Positions 34,675 through 46,348 are shown, counted from the first letter of the stretch. The stretch: 64,000 nt of DNA from Triticum aestivum (GCF_018294505.1 NC_057800.1:169627703-169691702); one strand, 5' to 3'. Made by a program: numbers and translations. Notes: generated by a model from the letters alone, not told the origin.

Positions 34675-37082
34675 AAAAGGGCAAGTAAAAGTTGTCTTTT
34701 CTTGATCTTATTTTGACACAGGTATTTGAGAGAAACAAGAATAACCATCTAGAAAGCAAAAATGTGTATGCTTGGATAATTTTTCTAGCATTTGATCAAT
34801 AAAAGGTAAAGGGTAACAATCCTTTTTAGTAGCTTTATTTAATTTGTGGAAATCAATTACCATTCTATAACCTGTAACAATTCTTTGTGGGATCAATTCA
34901 TCTTTATCATTAGGAACTACAGTAATACCTCCCTTCTTAGGGACACAATGAACATGACTTACCCACTGACTATCAACAACGGGATAAATTATACCTTCCT
35001 CCAGAAGCTTTAGTATTTCTTTTCTTACCACTTCTTTCATCTTAGGATTTAACCATCGTTGGTGATCAACAACCGGTTTAGCATCTTTCTCCAATTTTAT
35101 TTTGTGCTGGCATAGAGTGGGACTAATGCCCTTAAGATCATCAAGAGTATATCCAATAGCAGCACGGTGCTTCTTCAGAGTTTTCAATAATTTCTTTTCT
35201 TGATGCTCTGAAAGATTAGCACTAATAATAACAGGATATATCTCTTTCTCATCAAGATAAGCGTATTTAAGAGTATCAGGTAAAGGCTTAAGCTCAAACA
35301 CGGGATCACCCTAAGGTGGAGAAGGATCCCCTAAGATTTCAACAGGCAAGTTGTGCTTCAAAATAGGTCCCTGTTTAAAGAATACTTCATCTATTTCCCT
35401 TCTTTCATTCATAAACATATCATTTTTATGGTCTAGCAAATATTGTTCTAAAGGATCACTAGGAGGCACGGCAATAGAAGCAAGACCAATAATTTCATCT
35501 TTACTAGGAAATTCTTTATCATGGGGTTGTCTCCGAAATTAAGAAAAATTAAATTCATGATACATATCCCCTAAACCAATAGAAACAATATCTTTATTGC
35601 AGTCTATCTTAGCATTAACAGTATTCAAGAAGGGTCTACCAAATATAATGGGACAAAAGTTATCTTGTGGGGAACCAAGAACAAGAAAATCAGTAGGGTA
35701 TTTATATTTCCCACACAACACTTCAACATCTCTAACAATCCCAACTGGTGAAATAGTATCTCTATTGGCAAGCTTAATTGTAACATCAATCTCTTCTATT
35801 TCAGCAGGTGCAATATCATGCATAATTTCTTTGTATAAGGAATGAGGTATTGCACTTGCACTAGCACCCATATCACATAAGCCATGATAGCAATGATCTC
35901 CTATTTTACCAGAAATAACAGGCATGCCTACAACAGGTCTTTGTTTATTTTTAGTATCAGGTCTAGCAATTCTAGCAGCTTCATCACAGAAGTAAATAAC
36001 ATGCCCATCAATATTATCGGCCAAGAGGTCTTTAACCATAGAAACACTAGGTTCAACTTTAATTTTCTCAGGGGGTTTGGGTGTCTTAATATTACTTTTG
36101 TTGACCACAGTTGAAGCTTTAGCATGATTCTTTATTCTAACAGGGAAAGGTGGTTTCTCAATATAAGCAGTAGGAACAACAGGTTCATTATAACTGATAA
36201 TCTTTTCTTCAACTTTAATAGGTGCAACTACTTTTACTTCAATCGGAGGATTATATTTAAACCACTTCTCCTTAGGGAGATCAACATGAGTAGCAAAGGA
36301 TTCACAAAAAGAAGCTACTATCTTAGAGTCAAGTCCATATTTAGTGCTAAATTCATGAAAAGCATTGGTATCCTTAAAAGATTTAACACAATCAAACTTA
36401 AGTGTTATACCTGACTCCTTACCTTCGTCGAGATCCCAATCTCCAGAGTTGCATTTAATTCTCTCCAATAAATCCCATCTGAATTCAATAGTCTTCATCA
36501 TAAAAGAACCAGTACAAGAAGTATCGAGCATGGAGCGATTACTAAGAGAAAGCTGAGCATAATTTTTTGAATAATCATTTCTTTTGAGAGCTCATGATTG
36601 GGGCATGAATATAACATTGACTTAAGCCTCCCCCAAGCTTGAGCGATCACGATGCTTTCTCCTTCGCGAGGCCAAAAATTGTATATATAATGATCACGAT
36701 GAACAAGATGCATAGGATAAAACTTCTAACGAAATTCCAATTTCAATCGGTTGTAGTTCCATGATCCCATATCATCACATAGACGAAACCATATCAATGT
36801 CTCTCCCTTCAAAGATAAAGGGAAGACCTTCTTCTTGATAACATCCTTGGGCATACCTGCAAGCTTAAATAATCCACAAACTTCATCCACATAGATTAGG
36901 TGCAAATCGGGATGTAATGTTCCATCACCTGTGAAAGGATTAGCTAGCAGTTTCTCTATCATACCCGAAGGGATTTCAAAGTAAACATTTTCAGTAGGTT
37001 CAGTAGGTTGAGGAGAAACTCTTTGCTCTACTGGTCGGGGTGAAGATACCACGAACAAGCCCCTCAAAGGATTATGTTCCAT
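34675..37082 (-). pseudogene. gag-pol: Athila gag-protease-RT of element D (disrupted)
   Basis: Gag starts at 37082 (MEHNPLRGLF) and has a stop at 36726-36728 after RLKLEFR, reads on through FWPREGES and AWGRLKSM, then shifts frame near 36570. The next block, 36531-35539, carries TGSFMMKTIEFRWDLLERIK and an aspartic protease with CDMGASASAIPHSLY. It ends in a stop at 35539. RT begins about 35301 (KHRAAIGYTLDDLKGISPT, RMVIDFHKLNKATKKD, HFCFLDGYSCFSQIP), has a stop at 34708, and is cut at CPFGT by the Tat element. Together these encode capsid protein, protease and reverse transcriptase of an Athila-type Gypsy element. Several lesions make it inactive. Confidence 0.85.
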
Positions 37083-37158
37083 AGTAACAAGTGACAGTAA
37101 ATTTCAACACACTATATAAATTTTTCCTTACCAAATCCCACCTACCAAAGGCGCTTCA

Positions 37159-37177
37159 CTCCCCGGCAACGGTGCCA
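37159..37177 (-). promoter_or_regulatory. Primer-binding site of element D
   Basis: Minus-strand TGGCACCGTTGCCGGGGAG lies 11 bases inside the LTR end. It is one substitution from the Athila-type site TGGCGCCGTTGCCGGGGA, thought to pair with tRNA-Asp. Confidence 0.85.
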
Positions 37178-37188
37178 TAAAAGAGTCT

Positions 37189-38680
37189 TGATGACCCACA
37201 AGTGTAGGAGATCTATCATAGCCTTTTCGATAAGTAAGAGTGTCGAACCCAACAAGGAGCAGAAGGAAATGATAAGCGGTTTTCAGCAAGGTATTCTCTG
37301 CAAGCACTGAAATTATCGGTAACAGATAGTTTTGTGATAAGGTAATTTGTAACGGGTAACAAGTAATAAAAGTAAATAAGGTGCAGCAATATGGCCCAAT
37401 CCTTTTTGTAGCAATGGACAAGCTTGGACAAACTCTTATATAAGGGAAATCGCTCCCGAGGACACATGGGAATTATCGTCAAACTAGTTTTCATCACGCT
37501 CATATGATTCGCGTTCGGTACTTTGATAATTTGATATGTGGGTGGACCGGTGCTTGGGTACTGTCCTTCCTTGGACAAGAATCCCACTTATAATTAACCC
37601 CTATTGCAAGCATCCGCAACTACAACAGAAGTATTAAGGTAAACCTAACCATAGCATGAAACATATGGATCCAAATCAGCCCCTTACGAAGCAACGCATA
37701 AACTAGGGTTTAAGCTTCTGTCACTCTAGCAACCCATCATCTACTTATTACTTCCCAATGCCTTCCTTTAGGCCCAAAAATTGGTAAAGTGTCATGTAGT
37801 CGACGTTCATATGACACCACTAGAGGAAAGACAACATACATCTCATCAAAATATCGAACGAATACCAAATTCACATGACTACTTCTAGCAAGACTTCTCC
37901 CATGTCCTCGGGAACAAACGTAACTACTCACAAAGCATATTCATGTTCATAATCAGAGGGGTATTAATATGCATAATGGATTTGAACATATGATCTTCCA
38001 CCAAATAGACCAATTAGCATCAACTACAAAGAGTAATCAACACTATAGCTACCCACAGGTACCAATCTGAGGTTTTGATACAAAGATTGGATACAAGAGA
38101 TGAACTAGGGTTTGAGAGGAGATGGTGCTGGTGAAGATGTTGATGGAGATTGACCCCCTCCCGATGAGAGGATCGTTGGTGATGATGATGGTGATGATTT
38201 CCCCCTCCCGGAGGGAAGTTTCCCCGACAGAACAGCTCCGCCGGAGCCCTAGATTGGTTCCGCCAAGGTTCCGCCTCGTGGCGGCGGAGTTTCGTCCCGT
38301 GAGCTTGCTTATGATTTTTCCTCGACGAAAGACTCCACTAGAGGGCCCATGAGGTAGGGGGTGCACCCAGGGGGGTAGGGCGCGCCCCCACCCTCGTGGA
38401 CGGTGGGTGGCCCCCCTCTGGTACTTCTTTCGCCCAATATTTTTTATATATTCTCAAAATAATTCCCATGGAGTTTCAGGACTTTTGGAGATGTGCAGAA
38501 TATGTCTCTAATATTTGCTCCTTTTCCATCCCAAAATTCCAGTTGCCGGCATTCCCCCTCTTCATGTAAACCTTGTAAAATAAGAGAGAAAAGGCATCAG
38601 TATTGTGACATAATGTGTAATAACAGCCCATAATGCAATAAATATCGATATAGAAGCATGATGCAAAATGGATGCATCAA
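37189..38680 (-). repeat. 5' LTR of element D
   Basis: 1492 bp. On the minus strand it starts TGATGCATCC and ends GGGTCATCA, followed by the spacer and primer-binding site. Its partner LTR is not in the window, so age and target duplication (outer flank ACAAC) cannot be checked. Confidence 0.8.
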
Positions 38681-38810
38681 CAACGAATGCTATCTTCGCC
38701 TCCTAGGGTTTGCTCTTTGCTCTGGGCCCAGTGGGCCCCTTGTAGTTGATGAGGTCGGGCTCCTTGGCGTTGTCCACCCATGGTACAGGACCTCGTCAGT
38801 AGCTGAGACA
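38681..38810. other. Unassigned 130 bp between two retroelements
   Basis: GC-richer than its flanks, with no stop-free frame I can recognise. It is probably a remnant of whatever element D inserted into. Nothing more can be supported. Confidence 0.4.
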
Positions 38811-39067
38811 TCTCCAAAGTATCTATAATTTTTGATTGTTTCATGCTATTATATTATCAATCTTGGATACTTTATATGCACTTTTATGCTATTTTATATC
38901 ATTTTTTGGGACTAACCTATTAACTTAGTGCCTAGTGCCAGTTGCTATTTTCTGCTTGTTTTTGGTTTTCCAGAAAATCAGTACCAACGCTACAAAACTT
39001 TTTGATGTTTTTTTAGACATAAGAGACCCTAGAAGTTTTAGGAGGAGACTAGAGGACAAATGAGGAG
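38811..39067 (+). repeat. 5' fragment of an Athila-type LTR
   Basis: Starts TGAGACATCTCC and continues with CTATAATTTTTGATTG, matching the start of the LTR of element H (58701) in the same orientation. After about 250 bp it joins directly to an in-frame protease coding segment. This is an abnormal join, because an LTR start should not be followed by protease. Confidence 0.6.
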
Positions 39068-39571
39068 ATGAAAAGAAATTATGTCAAAATAGTTTTATGT
39101 GATTTGGCAGCCGGTGTTAGTGTTATCCCTTTATCTTTATATAGAAGACTTGGTTTGAATAAACTCACACCTACTGAAATATCATTGCAAATGGCTGCCA
39201 AATCAACTGCCATATCTATCAGTATTTGTGAGGATGTGTCTGTTGTAGTTGCAAATGTTACTATCTTAACAGACTTTGTTATACTTGATATGCCCGAGGA
39301 TGACAACATGTCGGTTATCCTTGGTAGACCCTTTTTGAATACTGTAGGGGTTGTTATTGATTGCAAAAAAAGCAAGGTCACTTTTCATATCAATGGTAAT
39401 GATCATATGGTGCACTTTCAGAAGAAACAATTTCAAGTGAATGGCATCAATATTATTGAAAAAACTTCGACAATTACTATTGTAAGTTTCCAACTCCTTC
39501 TTCCTACTATCAAAAAGAAATATGAAACTCTTATTATTTGGGAGATGCATATCCCCACTGAGGTAACCTAG
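39068..39571 (+). pseudogene. Athila protease fragment
   Basis: An open frame of 167 residues without stops but without gag. It contains CDLAAGVSVIPLSLYRRLGL, the Athila protease active-site region, in which the usual Asp-Leu-Gly is Asp-Leu-Ala, then VILGRPFLNTVGVVIDCKKSKV. The catalytic triad Gly is therefore replaced (compare CDLGAGVSV in element G). It ends after IPTEVT with no RT following. The Met at 39068 lies at the junction with the LTR fragment and is probably not a true start. Confidence 0.7.
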
Positions 39572-40311
39572 TGTTATACGAAGATTCTTCGGTTTCATAT
39601 TACTCGGAAATAGTTTGTTAATAAGACTTGATCAACCTCATTAATGGATTCTTTTTTAGGGGTATGAGGTCGATGATTTTAGTAAGAACAAATTTCTGTA
39701 CATACTATTTGTTCTCTTCTATTTTTAGTTAAATGAAATAAAATGCCATGATTATCCTTTTTTTGAATTATCCATGCAATAAAAAATACCCAAAAATAAT
39801 AGTGCTCAGAATGATGTAAAATTTTAACATGATTTTTTCTGAAATATTTAAGAATTTTTGGCACTGAACACAACCCTGGGGGATGCCCCTGGCGCCCACG
39901 AGGCACATGGGTGTAGCCACCCCCTGGGCGCGCCCATGTGGCTTGTGGGCCCCACAGGGCCCCCTCACTTATCCCTTTAGCCCACTTCATCTCCTACCTC
40001 CAGACAAAATTCCTGGTTGTTCTCTCCCTCATGTTCTTGCTCCCAAACTTGAGATTTTTTATCTCTTTGCTCCGAACCCCATTTCCGAAACTGATGGGTT
40101 TTGCTCCTTGGTAGGCGACTCCTCCATTGCTACAATTATTTTTTGCTTTAGTGGATTATATTTTACATAATTGGCTGCTCTTGGCGCTACTGAAAATGAG
40201 TGTGCATATTGAATTCTTTGAGTTCCAAGTAGTTTGAATGCTTGATATAGCCTCTAGACATTCATATGAGTAGTTGCTATCAGTTTTGTGATGTTTTATT
40301 GACATCATTTT
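39572..40311 (+). other. Spacer upstream of the post-pol ORF of element E
   Basis: The first part is AT-rich with no ORF. About 39890-39970 is GC-rich and LTR-like (GGGCGCGCCCATGTGG), followed by pyrimidine-rich leader-like sequence. A TTTCAG acceptor lies at about 40325-40330, just after the first ATG of the next ORF. It may be an internal leader for that ORF. Confidence 0.45.
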
Positions 40312-41209
40312 GTGGCTCAAAAATTTCAGAAATGTCTTCGTAGGGAAATGAACTTCTTTAGGAGGAGTTATTCGAGGAGGAGGTCCTTGGAGGGGTCGTC
40401 GAGCAAGAGCCCGGTAAGGCAGGCGTATGTTGAACCAAGGGCAAGCTCGGCGTGGATTACCGATGCCAAATCATGTCGGTGGTCATGCAACGAGTTCATG
40501 ATAGGTGCTGGTATCAAATAAGAATTTGATCAATATATTCAGAACACTGATCTCACCGCCTTCCTAGCATATAAGCGACTACAACACTATAATCTCACGT
40601 ATCCGTTCACCCAAAAGATTGAGTATCATACACGTAATTCTATAGTTTTATTTCATCTTTATGATAGAGCCTATGGTATGACTCTAGAAGAATTCTGTGA
40701 TGCATGCAAAATTCCATATTGGGGTTCACTTGACGAACCGCAAAAATCTGATTATGACATGTTCCTTAATAGTCTTTACAATGGTGAGGATAGAGGAGTT
40801 ACACAAGCTAGAATAAAAAGTATTTAATTTCCCTCTTTTCATTACTTTGCACTGTTTAATGGAAAATGCATCATTGGTAAACAAGACTGTAGCGCACTTT
40901 GTGCCCCTGACTTGACCATTATTCATACTGTTCTAGCGGGCCTCAAACCATATAATCTTGGGGAAACTGTTGCACGGAGGCTGCAGCACAACACGGGCTA
41001 TGGTCATTTTTATGGAGGAATTTATGCCTCTCGCGTAGCTGCAAATCTGGGGGTCTCGCCTAGGCCTAATGATCCTATACTACCTAACAAATACTTAGAC
41101 TTTGAGGCAATGCGGCGCCATGATTTTATTAGGGATGGAGCTCAGAACTACGACTATAACTCATTATTCAATAAAAATCATGGTCTCTGTTATTTTGCCT
41201 GCACTTGCT
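40312..41209 (+). pseudogene. Athila post-pol (envelope-position) ORF, interrupted
   Basis: One frame from 40312 with stops at 40519-40521 and 40825-40827, continuing without shift into the LTR fragment at 41210. The basic N-terminus (RRSYSRRRSLEG) is followed by LTYPFTQKIEYHTRNSIV, LYDRAYGMTLEEFCDACKIP, FPSFHYFALF and HTVLAGLKPYNLGETVARRL. This resembles the extra ORF found after pol in cereal Athila elements. Its C-terminus is separated by the LTR fragment and I could not follow it clearly beyond 42797. No membrane segment is visible in the retained part. Function unknown. Confidence 0.65.
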
Positions 41210-42797
41210 TGATGACTACTACATAACTTGTTCTTGTAGACTCGTGTTGGGCCTCCAAGCGTAGAGTTTTGTAGGACAGTAGCAATTTTCCCTCAAGTGG
41301 ATGACCTAGGGTTTATCAATCTGTGGGAGGCGTAGGATGAAGATGGTTTCTCTCAAACAACCATGTAACCAAATAACAAAAAGTCTCTTGTGTACCCAAC
41401 ACACCAAATACAATGCTAATTTTTATAGGTGCACTAGTTAGGCGAAGAGATGGTAATAAAAGCATAGTAATGATAGTAGATATTGATTTTTGTAGTAGGA
41501 ACAATAAGAAATAGCAAGTTAGCAATTGATAAAATGAAGCACAAACAGTATTGTAATGCTTGAAAATGAGGTCTAGGGTCCGTACTTTCTCTAGTGCAAT
41601 CTCTCAACAATGCTAATATAGTTGGATCATATAACCATCCCTCAACGTGCGATGAAGAATCACTCCAAAGTTCCTATCTAGCGGAGAACATAAGAAGAAA
41701 TTGTTTGTAGGGTACGAAACCACCTCAAAGCTATTCTTTCCGATCGATCTATCCTAGAGTTCATACTAAAATAACACCAAGCTATTCTTTTCTGACCGAT
41801 CTAACCAAGATTTCATACTAAAATAATACCATATGATACACATCAACCAACTCTAATGTCACCTAGATACTCCAATGTCACCGCGAGTATCCGTGAGTTG
41901 ATTATACGATATGCATCAAACAATTTCAGATTCATAATACTCAATCCAACACAAAGAACCTAAAAGAGCGCCCCAAGATTTCTACCGGAGAAACAAAGAC
42001 GAGAACGTGCATCAACCCCTATGCATAGATTACCCCAATGTCACCTCAGGAATCCACGAGTTGAGTGCCAAAACACATATCAAGTGAATCAATATGATAC
42101 CCCATTGTCACAACGGGTATTCATAGCAAGACATATATAGTGTGTTCTCAAATCCATAAAAGTATTCAATCTGATAAGAATGAAATATCAAAGGGAAAAC
42201 TCGTTTCACAACAAGATAGAGAAGGGAAAACACCATATGATCCAACTATATTAACAAAGCCCGCGATACATCAAGATTGTGACATATCAAGAACACGAGA
42301 GAGAGAGAGAGATTAAACACATAGCTACTAGTACAAACCCTCAGCCCCGAGGGTGGACTACTCCCTCCTCATCATGGTGGCCATCGGGATGATGAAGATG
42401 GCCACCGGTGATGTTTTCCCCCTCCGGCGGAGTGCTGAAACAGTGTCTAGATTGGTTTTCGTGGCTACAGAGGCTTGCGGCAGCGGAACTTCTGATCTAG
42501 GGTTATTTGTGATGGTTTCTTTATTTATAGGATTTTTCAGCATTGGAATCAAGCGAAGATGGGCCTCGAGGTGGGTACAACCCACGTGGGCGCGCCTGGG
42601 CCTCCTGGCGTGCCCAGGTGTCTTGTGCTCACATCCTTCACCTTCTGGTCCTCCCACGAAGCTTTTAGTGCCTTTTTCCAAAAAAAAATGTCAAAAAGTT
42701 TCGACGCATTTGGAGAACTTTTATTTCTGCACAAAAAAACACCACGGTAGTTCTGTTGGAAACATCGTCAGTTCGGCTTAGTTCCATCCAAACTCCC
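41210..42797 (-). repeat. Athila-type LTR fragment, minus strand
   Basis: On the minus strand it ends in ...GTAGTAGTCATCA, the usual 3' end of one Athila LTR type. Its interior (CAGAACTACCGTGGTG, AATAAAAGTTCTC) aligns with the start of element E's own LTR (from about 43735). The outermost part of the LTR start is missing near 42797, and I see no target duplication, so this is a truncated LTR and not a clean solo LTR. Contains a short (GA)n run near 42297-42313. Confidence 0.65.
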
Positions 42798-43624
42798 CTA
42801 GATTTATGGGAGCAAGATAATCAAAATAAAAAAAATAAAATGAAACAAACTCCCCAAGAAAGCTATTGTTATGGAGGGCACCCATGGATTAGGCTAGCCA
42901 TAGCTTGTGTTTGTTGGTGGAGGGGGAGTAAACTTACCTTTTTTTGCTTGGAAACCACTGATAATGTGTTTAGCATGGAAGATATTGAAAATTCTCGGTC
43001 GTGACAATGACAGGAAATGCATGCCTATCAAAATTATATCAATCTCTGATTTAAGCTTCGACCTCTGACACCTTTGCAAATCCATGCTTCCCTGTGCAAA
43101 GGGACTATCCATTTACTTTTATGTTATTTTACTTTTATTACTGAGTCATCACCTTCTCATTCAAAGCACCAGTCCTCAGACAATCCATGCTTCCCTGTGC
43201 AAAGGGACTATCCATTTACTTTTATGTATTGTGTATAGTTAATATTGTGTGCATCATGACTGGATCTCTTCTACTATGAATTACAATATTTAGTCACTCC
43301 TTGAACTTTGGAGGTGCTCTGCATTTATGTTTTGCGGTCTCAGAAAGGGCTAGAGAGATACCATGTTGTCGTATTATATCATGATTGTTTTGACAAAGTG
43401 CTCGCATTTGAGATATGTTATTGCTCGCTAGTTGATTATGACATTGATATGAGTGAATATAATTTCTAAGAGTTATCATTTGCATGGTTAGTTATGATCT
43501 TTGCTGAAAACTTGGGTACTATTTAATATTATATACGATTACAAGAACAAAACAGTTCATAAAAGTTTTTCTTTATCACTTTCAGTTTGTCTACTGAATT
43601 GCTTGAGGACAAGCAATGAGTTAA
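42798..43624 (+). other. Non-coding 3' internal region of element E
   Basis: No supported ORF. Motifs such as TGAAAATTCTCGGTCGT and GCTCGCATTTGAG are typical of the Athila stretch before the 3' LTR. A 46-bp direct repeat lies at 43079-43124 and 43182-43227. Confidence 0.55.
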
Positions 43625-43636
43625 GCTTGGGGGAGT
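43625..43636 (+). promoter_or_regulatory. Polypurine tract of element E
   Basis: GCTTGGGGGAGT directly before the LTR start TGATACGTC. Confidence 0.8.
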
Positions 43637-45057
43637 TGATACGTCTATGACATATCTACTTCTACAAACACTTTTGCTCTTCTTTTGGACTCTGATTTGC
43701 ATGATTTGAATGAAACTAATCCGGACCGACACTGTTTTCAACAGAACTACCATGGTGTTGTTTTTGTGCAGAAATAAAAGTTCTCGGAATTGGATGAAAC
43801 TTTTTGGAGATTTTTTACGGAATAAATAAAAAATACTGGAGCAAAGATCTAAGGAGGGGACCCACCAGTGGCCCACAATCCACATGGGCTCGACCACCCC
43901 TGGGCACGCCCATGTAGCTTGTGGAGCGCACATGGCTCCGCTGACCCTAATCTCAAGCCTATAAATTCCTATTTCTCAAGAAAAAAAAATAAGAGAAGAA
44001 GTTTCATCGCGTTTAACAATATGGAGCCGCTGCCACCTCCTGTTCTTCATCGGGAGTCCAGATCTGGAGTCCGTTCGGGGCTCTAGAGAGAGGGATTCAT
44101 CGCCATCGTCATGGCCAACCCTTCTTCATCACCAATTACATGATGGTCACCATCGGGAGTGAGTAATTCCTTGATAGGCTTGCTGGACGGTGATGGGGTT
44201 GGATGAGATTTATCATGTAATCGAGTCAATTTGTAAGGGCTTGATCCCTAGTATCCACTATGTTCTAAGATTGATGTTGCTATGACTTTTCTACGTGTAA
44301 TGGTTGTCACTAGGGCCCAAGTGCCATGATTTCAAATATGAAGCTTTTATATTTTCATGAATATATTTGAGTTCTTGATCCTATATTGCAAGTTATATGC
44401 ACCCATTACATGTTATGATCTGCATACCCCAAGGTGACAATAATTGGGATTCCTTCCAAGATTACTGTAGTTTGAGGAGTTCATGTATGCACTATGTGTT
44501 ATTGCTTTGTTCCGGCTCTCTATTAAACAGAGGCCATAATATCCCTTAGTTTCCTTATGGACCCTGCTGCCATGGGAGGGTAGGACAAAAGATGTCATGC
44601 AAGTTCTTATCATAAACACACATGACTATATATGGAGTACATGCCTACATTACATTGATGAATTGGAGCTAGTTCTCTGTCGCTCTAGGTTGTGACTGTT
44701 ATATGATGAATGTCATCCAACATGATTGTCCATCACTGATCCAATGCCTACGCTTTTCATATATTGATCTTTGCTAAGTTACTACTGCTGCTGCTGTTAC
44801 AATCACTACAAAACTGCTACTATTATCGTTACCTTTAGTATTGCTACTGTTGCCACTTCTATCAAACTATCATATTACTGTGCTACCGATCACTCTGTTG
44901 CAGATATTTAGTTCTCCAGGCGGGGTTGAATTGACCACTCAACTGCTAATACTTGCAAATATTCTTTGGCTCCCCATGTATCGAATCAGTAAAATTGGGT
45001 TGAATACGTACTCCACCCTCGAAAATTATTGCCATCCCCTATACTTGTGGGTTATCA
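43637..45057 (+). repeat. 3' LTR of element E
   Basis: 1421 bp, from TGATACGTC to GGGTTATCA. TATA-like CTATAAAT at 43959-43966. Same type as the 5' LTR of element G (Fatima-like, tentative). Contains a short trinucleotide run (CTG) near 44787. Confidence 0.85.
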
Positions 45058-45944
45058 ACATCTACTAGACTAACAAACACATAAGATCCACAAGTTACAT
45101 GAACAATCAAACGGAACAAGGATACATGGTAAAGTTCATCCCAAATCCAAAAGGAGATGAGGACTTGAAGATCTAGATAGATCCTTCTCCCTTAGGAGGT
45201 CTAGATGATCCTATGATGGGGATCCTTCTCCAAGAGGAGGTCTTGATCCCCAAGAGGGAGGTACAAGGATCAAAGCTCTCTCTACTGATCTCATATACTT
45301 TGCTAGCCCTAGAAATAAGGTGGAGATGGTTTATATAGTCTTAGCCATGAAGTGGGAGGTGCGATAGAGATACATGGGCCTCAGCCCTGTCCATGCATGT
45401 AGGTAGGCGCCAGATGTCTAGCCTCTAGTGAGGAGCCGGATGTTCGGGGCATGGCAGAATGTCCGACCAAGCGGTGGCCAAACTTCTAGTGGCTTCGGGT
45501 ATCCTTCGTCGGATATCCGGCAGGTGGCCAGATGTCCGGACCATTCGCGTAGCGCCGGATCTCTGGCTGCTGAAGCATTTTGGTCGTCCATTGGTGCAGC
45601 TCCTACGCAGCTACACAAGCGCCAGATGTTCGGCCTTGGCCCGGATGTCCGACCACTTTAGCTTCCAGCAGCTCCATCTTCTTGTTCCTTCTTCGTCTCT
45701 ACTTCCAAGCTTCCCTTGCGGATGGTGGATACACTTGCGCTCGCACTCCTCCTCGTCATCTGTGGTGCTCCGACAATACCTATGCATGCATAGGAGTGGA
45801 GTGTCAAGTATTGTACCATCCTCGAAGGGGTCAAGTGAGCACGCGTAAGGGAGATGATTCATCTTTACATGTAAGAAGTAGATGTCGCATGTGTCACTTG
45901 CCAAATGGACTCTTGACATGGTGATGTCCATAGGATGCTCAACA
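45058..45944 (-). repeat. Unclassified LTR-like sequence, minus strand
   Basis: No ORF is supported. On the minus strand there is a candidate start TGTTGAGC (45944), then an array of degenerate CCGGATGTCCGG motifs (about 45405-45660), a TATA box (plus-strand GGTTTATATAGTC, 45328-45340), then a leader-like sequence of repeated AAGGATC and GACCTCCT words. This layout matches U3-TATA-R of an LTR. The other end and any target duplication are not defined. Confidence 0.4.
45405..45660. repeat. Array of degenerate CCGGATGTCCGG motifs
   Basis: About eight degenerate near-palindromic copies, for example GTCGGATATCCGGC, CAGATGTCCGGACC and CCGGATGTCCGACC. They are irregularly spaced over about 255 bp and lie on the upstream side of the minus-strand TATA box. 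Confidence 0.7.
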
Positions 45945-46215
45945 TCAGATATACTCTACGGCCCTCGCATGATTCGACCTAGATAAGTATGGACATGTGA
46001 TAAGGATTATGAGATAATCTGGTTTTGAGGTCGTCATCATAAGAATGAGAAAGAGGTTGGGCTGCAACAAGGATGACGAATTCTCCTTGATCCCGGCAAC
46101 ATATATCTTGAGGCAAAGGGAACAGAAGTGTGACACGTTGTATAGGTTTGCCAAAACAGATTCATTGTCTGCTTGCTGGTCGGCAAGCTCTGCTAGAGGA
46201 TGCTACCAACCAAAC

Positions 46216-46260
46216 AGGTTGGGTCACATCCGACTTCACTGGTCGGATGTGGTCCAACCT
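46216..46260. repeat. 19-bp-stem inverted repeat
   Basis: AGGTTGG-GT-CACATCCGAC pairs with GTCGGATGTG-GT-CCAACCT around a 7-base loop. All pairs are Watson-Crick except two G-T pairs. It lies about 80 bp upstream of a TATA box. Confidence 0.8.
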
Positions 46261-46338
46261 GAACTTGGATATGGGCCAAGTAGACTTGTGGGCTTTCGGA
46301 TCCATACGGGGCCGGTGTATTGAGCCCGTGATGGATGC

Positions 46339-46348
46339 GTATATATAG
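46339..46348 (+). promoter_or_regulatory. TATA box in LTR-like sequence
   Basis: GTATATATAG about 400 bp before the candidate LTR end at 46736. Confidence 0.4.

Larger units (their letters stand above)
34670..38680 (-). mobile_element. Element D: Athila-lineage Gypsy element, 5' part
   Basis: On the minus strand: 5' LTR (38680-37189), primer-binding site of Athila type, gag from 37082, protease and the first half of reverse transcriptase, which stops at the Tat insertion. The 3' half lies beyond the nested insertions and is not in the window. Confidence 0.85.
39068..45057 (+). mobile_element. Element E: rearranged Athila-lineage element
   Basis: In plus orientation: protease fragment (39068-39571), GC-rich spacer, a post-pol ORF (40312-41209) cut by a minus-strand LTR fragment (41210-about 42797), non-coding 3' region, polypurine tract and 3' LTR (43637-45057). 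Reverse transcriptase, RNase H and integrase are absent, so it is either an internally deleted derivative or a chimera of several insertions. No 5' LTR of the same type is visible. Confidence 0.6.

Noticed and set aside
41210..42797. Clean solo LTR
   Set aside because: The LTR start is missing near 42797 and no matching target duplication flanks it, unlike 46800-48362.
45428..45924. Overlapping ORFs in the CCGGATGTCCGG region
   Set aside because: They arise from the GC-rich repeat motif in an LTR-like promoter region. The different frames give unrelated peptides.
46045..46348. Plus-strand ORFs of 72-92 residues as a possible host gene fragment
   Set aside because: No recognisable domain, overlapping frames of equal quality, and they run across the stem-loop and TATA box of an LTR-like sequence.
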